Translations under genes and position numbers: made by a program | The notes under the pieces: generated by a model | Seen by the model: the letters and a program-made list of their open reading frames with translations, nothing else | Told to the model about the DNA's origin: nothing | The model's database searches: none | Shown: positions 55,913 through 64,000 of the stretch, one piece after another | Position numbering within the stretch: the first letter of the stretch is position 1 | Layout: each line of letters begins with the position of its first letter | Assembly: GCF_016808335.1 (NCBI RefSeq) | Contig: NC_053141.1 | Location: 27,330,456-27,394,455 of the forward strand | Direction: 5' to 3' | Length of the DNA: 64,000 bases | DNA from: Panicum virgatum | Lineage: Eukaryota; Streptophyta; Magnoliopsida; Poales; Poaceae

Positions 55913-56194
55913 CATGCCTCAAAGCCACCCCAGCCCCTTTGGCCTAAGTTGTACCCTTAAGTGTGACCCTGTACCAGGGCATGTAGTACGCGTTTAGCCT
56001 TGCCCCAGTGTTGTACCCCTCCCTTGCAGTAATAAAATCATTTGTGCTTGTGGTTTGTCATGTTTGTGTGCTTGTTGTTAGTTGTATGTTTTCCAGCAGA
56101 AGGTAGATTTTGTCTTTTCAAAAATATGATTTAAACAACTTAAACATCACATAGTCTTAATTCCAATCTCACAAAAACTCTACTCAATCCACAG

Positions 56195-57335
56195 ATGGCT
56201 TCCCGAAGCGGTACGAGGGCCTCCCGCAACCGAACCCCTGCAGCCGCTGATGCAGGAGTACAGCCTTTGGGCAGAACTCTCCTCAGGGAGAACAGGAAGT
56301 ATGCCAGAACGAAGGAGAAAATCCAGAAGTGCCACTGCCACCACCACCACTCCTCGGGGACCTGGCACATATAATACACAACTAGACCCTCATACTGGAA
56401 ACACTGGCCAATGCCCTCGTCAATAAGCAGCCACGAGAGCAGACCATGAATGATAAGCTGACAGCTTTTCTGAAGACCAAGCCGCCCACCTTTGCCGGAT
56501 CCAGCAACCCCTTCGATGCAGACGACTGGCTGCGTGTGATCCTGAGAAAGCTCGAGCCATTCAAATGCCAGGATCGAGACAAGATTCTTCAGGTAGCCCA
56601 CCAACTCACCGGGACTGCCTTAGCTTGGTGGGAGAATTACTGTGCCGCTACCGAGGATGCCTCCACTATCACTTGGAAGGAATTTGTGAAGGAGTTCCGC
56701 CACTATCATATCTCCTCGGCCACCATGAAGCGCAAGGCGGATGAGTTCCGTGCACTTCAGCAAGGGAGCATGTCAGTAGAAGAGTATACCCACCAGTTCA
56801 TGGAGCTGGCTTGATATGCACCAGAGGAAGTGGACGATGATGAAAAGAAGCATGACATGTTCAAGAAGGGATTAACCTAGAACTCTGGATCTTGCTTACT
56901 CCACAGATCTACCTGGACTTCAACACCCTGATGAAGAAGGCTATTCTCACAGAAAGGGCCAAGGCTGAAGAAAGGAAGGATAACAAGCGCGAGTTTCTGG
57001 AAAGCAAGGCCCGCCAGCAGGACCGCTTTCAGAGACCAAGGAACTCCAGCTATACGGCACCAAGATTTCAGGCCCCAATGCATTATAGGACCCAGTTGCA
57101 AGTGACAGGATTCCAAACCCCTAACACACAGTTCAGAAGCCAGAACACCATGAAGACCCAGCAGAGCAATGCCAGCCAAGTCACCACCAACAACAACAAT
57201 GCTAAGGCCTGTTTCAACTGCCGAGAGACATGGCATTTCATTGCTAACTGCCCGTATGCCAAGAACAAGCCTGCTACATCAGCCTTCTCCAACACGGTGA
57301 ATGGACCAAGGCCAGTTCTGTCAGGTGCCAATTGA
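56195..57335 (+). pseudogene. gag: gypsy gag with CCHC zinc knuckle
   Basis: ATG at 56,195 follows ctactcaatccacag. The N-terminal part (MASRSGTRASRNRTP) is Arg/Ala-rich. A frameshift near 56,340-56,370 precedes the retrotransposon gag domain (FAGSSNPFDADDWLRVILRK, QLTGTALAWWENY, EFVKEFRHYHI, VEEYTHQFMELA). A stop at 56,812 and a shift near 56,880 follow, then FNTLMKKAILTERAKAEERK, a Gln/Asn-rich linker and the zinc knuckle CFNCRETWHFIANC (57,209-57,250). TGA at 57,333-57,335 separates gag from protease. Four lesions in all. Confidence 0.88.
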
Positions 57336-60300
57336 GTGCCCATCCGCAACAACAACAACACTAACAACAACAGTCAGCAGATGAGGCAGCCCCAGCAGTC
57401 ATTTGGACGAGCCCGCGTCAACCACATCAACGCGCAGGAGGCTCAAGGAGCTCAGGGTGTAGTGCTCGGTGAGTACCTAGTCAGCTCAGCTCTTGCAACG
57501 GTACTATTTGATTCTGGAGCATCACACTCGCTCATATCCTCGAGTTTTGTAGAAAAGCATAATATACCTACAATACTACTAAAAACACCCCTATTAACCC
57601 AGACGTCTGGAGGTGACATCAAGTGTCAACTAGGTTGTCTACGGGTAAGGATCAATTTAAGTGGGGTAGAATTCCTAGCAGACCTAGTAGTACTTAAGTC
57701 TAAGGGAATAGACGTGATTCTTGGGATGGACTGGTTAAGCCGACACAATGGTCTCATAGGTTGTACTGACAAGGTAGTACACCTAACGAACCAGAAGGAG
57801 TACGAGTGACCTGCCATACCCGGGAAAGTGGATCTGATCCAATGGTGTTTAGCATGGAAGCCAAGTCCTTGGAAGAAGTCCCAGTAGTAAACGAATATCC
57901 AGATGTTTTCCCTGAAGAACTTCCCGGAATGCCACTAGATAGGGATATAGAATTTGTCATCGACCTTGTCCCAGGGGCCTCTCCTATAGCCAAGAGAACC
58001 TATAGGAAGGCAACCTCTGAATTGGCAGAATTAAAGAAGCAACTGGAAGAATTACAACAAATTGGCTTCATCAGACCAAGCTTGTCTCCTTGGGGAGCCC
58101 CAGTCCTATTTGTCAAGAAGAAGGATGGGAGTATGAGGTTGTGTGTAGATTACCGAGCACTGAACGAAGTTATCATCAAGAATAAGTACCCCCTCTCCAG
58201 GATTGATGACCTTTTCGATCAACTAAAAGGGGCCAAGTACTTCTCCAAGATTGATCTGTGGTCAGGATATTTTCGGCTCAAGATTAGGGAAAGCGACATC
58301 CCAAAGACAGCCTTCGTCACCCGTTACGGGCAGTTTGAGTTCACCGTGATGACTTCTGGACTAACTAATGCACCTGCTTATTTCATGAACCTCATGAACA
58401 AGGTGTTTATGGACGAGTTAGATAAGTTTTCCGTAGTCTTTATCGACGACATACTTATTTACTCCAAGTGTGTTCAGGAACACGAGCAACATTTGCGGGT
58501 AGTATTGGAAAAGCTGAGAGTACATAAGCTATATGCCAAATTTAGCAAGTGTGAATTCTGGCTTGAGAAAGTAGCTTTCCTTGGTCATATACTAACCGCA
58601 GAAGGAGTAGCAGTGGACCCCGAGACGGTCGAAGCAGTCTCCAACTGGCAGCAACCGACCAATGTTAGTGAAATCAGAAGCTTTCTTGGATTAGCTGGGT
58701 ATTATCGGAGATTCATCGAAGGATTTTCCAAGATAGCCCAGCCCATGATGGAGCTGCTCAAGAAGGATAAGAAATTCACCTGGACAGAGTCATGTGAAAG
58801 AAGTTTTCAAGAATTAAAGAGTAAGTTGACAACCGCCCCAGTGCTGACCTTACCGGATATTCATCGGGATTTTGTTATTTATAGTGATGCATCCCGACAA
58901 GGATTAGGATGTGTCCTCATGCAAGACGTGAAAGTGGTTACATATGCTTCCCGCCAACTCAGGCCGCATGAGAAGAATTACCCAACACATGATCTGGAGT
59001 TTGCAGCCGTAGTGCATGCCCTCAAGATTTGGAGGCATTATCTAATCGGAAATAAGTGCGAGATCTATACTAACCATAAGAGTTTGAAGTATATTTTCAC
59101 TCAGCCAGATTTAAACTTAAGGCAAAGAAGGTGGTTAGAACTGGTTAAGGATTATAATGTGGAAATTCATTACCACCCTGGCAAAGCTAATGTGGTAGCC
59201 GATGCCTTAAGCCGGAAATCTTATGGACTCAAGGATGCACATCTACAGGAAGAAATGGCACGATTGAATGTGCACATTGTCCCCCGAGGTTCCATTCGCA
59301 AGATGAGCATTCAATCTACTCTGGAGGATAAAATCAAAGAAGCCCAAAGTTCGGACAAGGACTTGATGGAAATCCGAACGCAGACTGGAGAAAATAAGGC
59401 ACCGGACTTTAGAGTGGATAATAAAGGAACTTTATGGTATAAAAATAGAATCTGTGTGCCCCAGGAAGGAGACTTCCAAAAAATAATTATGGATGAAGCC
59501 CATAACTCGGCCTACTCCATCCACCCAGGATCCACCAAGATGTATATGGATTTAAAACAAAAGTATTGGTGGAAAGGTATGAAGGCGGATATTGCACGGT
59601 TTGTCGCCCATTGTGATACTTGCCAAAGGATTAAGGCCGAACATCAAAAGCCAGCAGGATTGTTGCAACCCCTACCCATCCCGATTTGGAAATGGGACGA
59701 GATAGGAATGGACTTTGTAGTGGGTTTGCCCAGGACACAGAAAGGACATGACTCCATATGGTTAATAGTGGACCGACCCACTAAAGCGGCTCATTTCATA
59801 CCCGTACGGACCAATTACGGTGGAGAAAAACTAGCCAAGCACTATGTGGAGAATATAGTGAAGTTGCATGGTGTGCCTAGCAGAATCGTTTCAGATTGAG
59901 GGACCCAATTCACCTCTAGGTTTTGGAAAAGTTTGCATAAAGCTATGGGCACCAAATTGGATTTCAGCTCCGCCTATCACCCACAAACGGACGGCCAAAC
60001 AGAAAGGGTGAATCAGATTATGGAGGATATGTTGAGAGCATGTGTCCTTACCTATGGTAAGGATTGGGAGCAGAGTTTATCCTATGCAGAATTTTCATAC
60101 AACAATGGTTATCAAGCAAGCTTGGGCATGTCAGTATTTGAAGCTCTTTATGGGAGAAAATGCAGAACTCCCCTGATGTGGTCAGAAGTTGGAGAGCGTG
60201 CCCTAGTCGGCCCCGCACTCATAAAGGAAGCAGAAGAAAGAGTGGCCGAGATTAGAGAAAAACTGAAGGCCGTCCAGTCCCGACAGAAGAGCTACGCAGA

Positions 60301-60508
60301 CAAGAAGAGACGAGAAGTAAGCTTCAACCTGGGAGAGTTCGTCTACCTTAAAGTTTCACCTATTCGGGGGACTCGAAGATTTCAAGTACAAGGAAAGCTA
60401 GCCCCTCGGTACATTGGGCCGTACCAAGTTCTGAAAAAAGTCAGAGCCGTAGCATACCGTCTAGAGCTACCAGGAGGAATGTCGGATATACACCCAGGAG
60501 ATGTTTGA
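57336..60508 (+). pseudogene. pol: gypsy pol: protease, RT, RNase H, integrase
   Basis: Protease has VLFDSGASHSLIS and VILGMDWL, ending in TGA at 57,807. The following 697-codon frame (57,806-59,899) holds RT (VDYRALN, residue 114; FIDDILIY catalytic box, 212-219), RNase H (YSDASRQG, 359-366; E398) and the integrase zinc part (HNSAYSIH ... CDTCQ, 566-607). The core begins with D636 in GMDFV. The third RNase H acidic residue is lost: YTNHKSL (N423) instead of YTDHKSL. TGA at 59,897-59,899 falls right after the second integrase Asp (IVSD). The core resumes after it with YHPQTDGQTERVN, carrying the catalytic Glu, and ends in a duplicated segment near 60,500. Confidence 0.93.
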
Positions 60509-60620
60509 GAGTACCGGAGATGTTTGAGAGTACCGGAGCTACCAGGAGGAATGTCGGATATACACCCAGGAGCCAGTTATCCATGTGTCCCAACTAAGGA
60601 GATGTTTGAGAGTACCGGAG
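60465..60620 (+). repeat. 72-base offset duplication in the integrase-chromodomain joint
   Basis: The phrase gagctaccaggaggaatgtc with its continuation occurs at 60,465 and 60,537. The phrase ggagatgtttgagagtaccg occurs three times (60,498, 60,516, 60,598). It introduces the stop at 60,506-60,508. Confidence 0.9.
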
Positions 60621-60866
60621 AAAGAGCATGTGCCAGAAGAAGAGATAGATCTACAGACAGACCTTCGGTACCAGAAAGTACCTGTTAAGATTTTGGACAC
60701 TGTCACTAGAAGGACAAGAAACTCCAAGGTACGGATTTGCAGAGTTCAGTGGAGCAGACACGGAGTAGAAGAAGCTGCATGGGAACGTGAAGATGCTCTG
60801 AAGAAAGAATTTCCCCATCTGTTTAGGAGCCAGCCGAATCTCGAGGACGAGATTCATTTTAAGTGA
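60573..60866 (+). pseudogene. Integrase C-terminal chromodomain
   Basis: After the 72-base duplication the frame gives HVSQLRRCLRVPEKE, then a chromodomain: RYQKVPVKILDTVTRRTRNS, VRICRVQWSRHGVEEAAWER and EDALKKEFPHLF. It ends at TGA 60,864-60,866. In chromoviruses this domain binds histone marks and steers integration to heterochromatin. Here it is cut off from the integrase by the duplication and an upstream stop (60,506-60,508). Confidence 0.88.
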
Positions 60867-60874
60867 GGTAGGTT
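60861..60874 (+). other. Polypurine tract of the chromovirus
   Basis: Purine-rich aagtgaggtaggtt directly before the 3' LTR start TGTGACG at 60,875. Confidence 0.6.
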
Positions 60875-62885
60875 TGTGACGTCCCGAAAAAAATTCACCA
60901 AAATTAAAACACGCGCTAAATATAATTTTCGAAATCTTTCATCGTTGAGCTCAAAATCTTCCTAAAACCCTAAACCCTAATCCCTGAAATCTTTTCTCTG
61001 TCCCAAACACCCGATTTCCAAACCCCGACCCATCTCTCTATGGCCCTCGTTCCGCGCGCGCATGACCGCCGCTCGTGCCCGACCGACGCCGCTGTCGCCG
61101 CCGAAACTTCCGCCGAGCGGTCTCTCTCTCTCATTTTCTTTTCCTTTTTCCCTTTTCCATTTTTCTTCCTTTTTCTTTTTCTTCTTTTCCCTCCTCCTCC
61201 CTTATCCTTGTGGTGGAACCACCCAAACTAACTGGGCCCGGGTGCACTGATCTTCGTTGCTAGGCAACTCTGACCCAAATCGGCACGCACTGGTAGTTCC
61301 TCGAGTGAAGCCTCGATTAAAGCCACGCTATTCCAGGATCAGCAGACAACACTCACACGAAGGTGAGCCCAGAGATTACAACATAGAACAATTCATACAT
61401 CTCAGAGTGATTGCAGCGGAAAGGAAAATTATTACAAACCAGGTTCAGAATAGTAAAGTACTACAGAGTTCCATCTACTCAAATTATTCAAGTCTCATTG
61501 TTCAGCGGAAGCATAAAAAGGTAACTAGCGAAGTAACGTGATGCATCGATAAAGCCCGTACGAAAGCGTCACTCAGCGGGAGGGCGGTCAGCACCGGCTG
61601 AAGGACCATCCCACTCAACAGACCAGCCCGGAGGCATGGTACACGGCCAAGTAAGACTCGCGAACAGATCTTCAAAGTTAGTACCTGAAAAACAGTGCCA
61701 CAAGCAAGGCTGAGTATACTAATACTCAGCAAGACTGACCCGTCTCCGGATATAAGTTTTCGAATGGAATGGCACTTCTGTGTGATTTGCCGAATGGTGT
61801 GCTCGAACTTGTGTGGTTGAGCAAGGAAGGGAGATATCCATCCTGTCACCATTAAGGACCGAGTTGATGTGTCATCTCACCTAACTCCACTATCGTGCAA
61901 ACCACTCGACCATTGTATGGGCAACGGCTTAGCATAAACCCCACTAGTTAGTCTGATAGCCATCAAGAGAGCTGAGAGCAACGGGTGACTAAGGAGAAAA
62001 GATAAACTCTGTGTGACTTATGCCCTGGTTAAACCTCGGAGTTAGGTCTATGGCCCCTTGGTTGATCCCGTGGTGGCTAGTCAGGTCTAGCTAAAGTGGG
62101 TAATGGCTTTGTTGGGATCTGCTCCGACACTAAGGTGATCGAGTTGCGGTACCCCGCTTGTGGGTAAAGTTGCACACCTCTGCAGAGTTAAGAATCTATT
62201 CGAATAGCCGTGCCCACGGTACTGGGCGAGTTACGGTGTGGTCACATAACTAGTGTTTCTTCTGGGAATGGATGGGTTGGCGTGGGTTATTTTGGAAAAG
62301 TGTCCGGCAGTTGTGCCGTGTGCTACGGCAGACGAGGAGTCCGGTAGCAACTTAAAACTTGGATCCTGTGTGGATCAACCCTATGTGTTACTCGGTACAA
62401 GAAAACTTGCTTTGAAAAATCCTTTCTTTCAAATGAACCCCTGCATAAAAATAGCTTTCCGCAAATTAAACCCTAGCCTTATCCTTGATTTACCCTGTGC
62501 ATGATATTCTGTTTATACACCTCCGTGGGTATGGTTGGATTTGCTGAGTACGTTTGTACTCACCCCATTCTTAATTTTTACAGAGGAGGATCTAGACTTC
62601 GTTCCTGAAGACGTCGAGTAGAGGTTCCGTCCTGCACCCAACCTTGCCTATGGATAGGGTCACCCGCAGGAGTTCCGTATGGCGCAAGACTCTGATGACC
62701 CCCTCTACGTAGTTAATATTGTGGTGTGGGTGTTAGTGGTTATCCTCGCGATAGTGGCGCTTCACTGCCTATTACCGTATAGAGTTGTATCGTGATGTAC
62801 CATCTGATGTAATAAATGTGTCATCAGCCTCCTGGGACTGATGTTTGTATCACATTTAAGTCTTCTCTTATGAGGGGACGCTTCA
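60875..62885 (+). repeat. 3' LTR of the chromovirus, chimeric
   Basis: Starts TGTGACGTCCCG after the purine-rich aagtgaggtaggtt and ends GGGACGCTTCA, as the 5' LTR does. The middle (about 61,260-61,757) is foreign: it resembles the reverse-oriented LTR family of the 15.4-23.3 kb element (caaaggtgagcgc-, gcggaagag- and actaatactcagcaagact-type phrases). Downstream it matches the 5' LTR. Confidence 0.82.
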
Positions 62886-63199
62886 CATACCTATCTGGGT
62901 GATCAAAACTCAGTGTATGAGCTTACGAATGATACAATATCTCATGGATTGTGATTGTTTCAGTTGGCTATGCAATTTATGAGCTATTCAGTATTCACTC
63001 ATAGTTAACTGTTGCTGCTGCTGGAACGTTGTAGCAAAAGATTTAGAACTATGATTTATTACAAATATTCTAACTGCTGCTGCTAAGCCACAGTAACACA
63101 ATGTTTGCACATATTCTTGTTGATATATATACACACCAACAATTTATTCCCAGTTCTTGTGGGTGTCACACCAGACACTGACACAATGTCAATTTGCAG
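62886..63199 (+). other. Sequence between the chromovirus and a possible exon
   Basis: AT-rich, intron-like, without transposon marks. It ends in ...tgtcaatttgcag, a good plant splice acceptor. Confidence 0.4.
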
Positions 63200-63274
63200 G
63201 ATTATATTGGTTCTCAGCAGGGTGGTGTTCAAGAGCACGCGGGAAAGCTGGAGACGTATGAGCTTCCCATCTGA
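63200..63274 (+). CDS. Possible last exon of a host gene
   Basis: Directly after the acceptor aatttgcag (63,191-63,199), an open frame of 24 codons reads DYIGSQQGGVQEHAGKLETY, then ELPI, and a TGA at 63,272-63,274. Composition is protein-like, and it is preceded and followed by AT-richer DNA. The upstream exons would lie left of the chromovirus or have been lost; I could not identify them. Family not recognised. It could be a real gene whose intron took the chromovirus insertion, a captured fragment, or chance. The plus-strand splice signal is the main support. Confidence 0.35.
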   Translation, partial: DYIGSQQGGVQEHAGKLETYELPI

Positions 63275-64000
63275 TCAGTGCATGCAGGGAGGGTTCTGAT
63301 CTTAGACATGAGTGTTGTATCCTGGTACTGATTCTTGCGTGGACGGGCAGCCATATACTCTTTTAGCATATGGCCATGTTACTAGCAAACTGTTGTTTTA
63401 GCTACTACTTAATTTTTCTTTAGGGAAACTATTCAACTGGAACGGATTGGGATTTACCAATGTTGCTATTCTATCCCATCATGTGTAGACAATGTAATGC
63501 GTAACCTGTTTATTCGACTTAATCTGTCACTAGTTTTATATTCTTTTTGTCAGTATGAAAAATGTTAGAAAGGAGAATTTCTTCACTAGTTAACACATAA
63601 TAATGGGCTAGTGCAGATAGTAAAGATTTGTATTTAATTTTCTATGAGCGTATCCTATCACAAGCAGCTTTGTCCATCTTAGTTTATTTTGATTTGGTGT
63701 TTTGTGTGTTTTAACAGGTTTGTTGAAGTGCAAAGTAAAGAATGGATAAAATAAAGTAGACTAATTCTTTTACTTCAATTTCAGCTGTAAGATTCATGTG
63801 GAAATCCATATATGCTTTATTTTTAGTTTAATGTAGCTAGGTGCCACTATGTGTCCTACTGATTTATAAACCATTTTGATATCTGAGACTTTTTAAATTG
63901 GTTATGACAAATGGTCCTGCTTACTTGTTAATGGACATGAAGTGCATCCAGGCACGCTGCCTGTTCGACATCCACGCATGCAAGATTTGTTATCTCAGCC
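63275..64000. other. Right edge, no feature recognised
   Basis: AT-rich DNA, possibly the 3' untranslated and downstream region of the exon at 63,200. No ORF, TIR or LTR mark seen. Confidence 0.35.

Larger units (their letters stand above)
52000..62885 (+). mobile_element. Ty3/gypsy chromovirus (Tekay-like) with two extra ORFs
   Basis: Order: partial 5' LTR (to 54,027), primer site, ORF0-like A, ORF0-like B, gag, protease, RT, RNase H, integrase, chromodomain, polypurine tract, 3' LTR (60,875-62,885). RT before integrase and a C-terminal chromodomain place it in the chromoviruses. Stops, frameshifts and a D-to-N change in RNase H show it is dead. The 5' LTR lacks the TGTGACGTCCCG start found on the 3' LTR, so its left limit is approximate and no target duplication can be checked. 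Confidence 0.92.

Overview
This window is nuclear DNA of a plant, most likely a grass (Poaceae). The evidence is: Ty1/copia and Ty3/gypsy chromovirus retrotransposons with plant initiator-Met tRNA primer sites; several CACTA (En/Spm) elements with subterminal repeats of grass type; Stowaway- and Tourist-like MITEs; a Mutator-like element; and remnants of a DUF4220/DUF594 membrane-protein gene, a family expanded in grasses. No intact host gene is visible. The window looks like gene-poor, transposon-nested intergenic DNA, and nearly every coding stretch is a decayed transposon gene or a broken gene fragment.

Layout. 1-3,660: two non-coding LTR-like remnants in opposite orientations. 3,660-8,096: a 3'-truncated copia element on the minus strand, split by a 961-bp MULE with a perfect 9-bp target duplication. 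8,152-9,835: a CATCAGAG-bordered element carrying a two-exon gene fragment. 9,843-13,260: a long plus-oriented LTR-like sequence. 13,265-15,336: ends of two CACTA elements, a copia scrap and microsatellites. 15,337-23,511: a tRNA-derived SINE with a 16-bp target duplication, split by a non-autonomous LTR element (2.8-kb LTRs, no coding region). 23,512-26,080: MITE pieces and a duplicated unknown unit. 26,086-28,989: a CACTA-like region holding a small ORF interrupted by a MITE, and a DUF594 fragment. 28,990-33,006: a minus-oriented copia-like element with multiple polypurine tracts and an array of hairpins. 33,007-40,870: DUF4220-like gene fragments split by an almost complete copia element (33,809-40,572, target duplication TGAAC). 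41,041-42,318: half of a CACTA element with a transposase-associated domain, bracketed by 56-bp direct repeats. 43,414-46,767 and 47,622-48,838: two complete non-autonomous CACTA elements with matching 3-bp target duplications. 50,607-51,944: a long inverted repeat. About 52,000-62,885: a chromovirus with two homologous extra ORFs upstream of gag. 63,200-63,274: a possible last exon of a host gene.

How the parts fit together. The DUF4220/DUF594 gene originally ran right to left. Its pieces (40,870-40,578, 33,803-33,007 and 28,890-28,330) are in the expected order and are separated by LTR elements. The most unusual features are the tandem ORF0-like pair in the chromovirus, each ORF starting directly after a splice-acceptor-like CAG and followed by a poly(A)-like signal; the hairpin array with a shared CGTTGG loop; tRNA-like pol III box pairs inside CACTA elements; and a GAGTA...TACTC hairpin shared by otherwise different LTR families.
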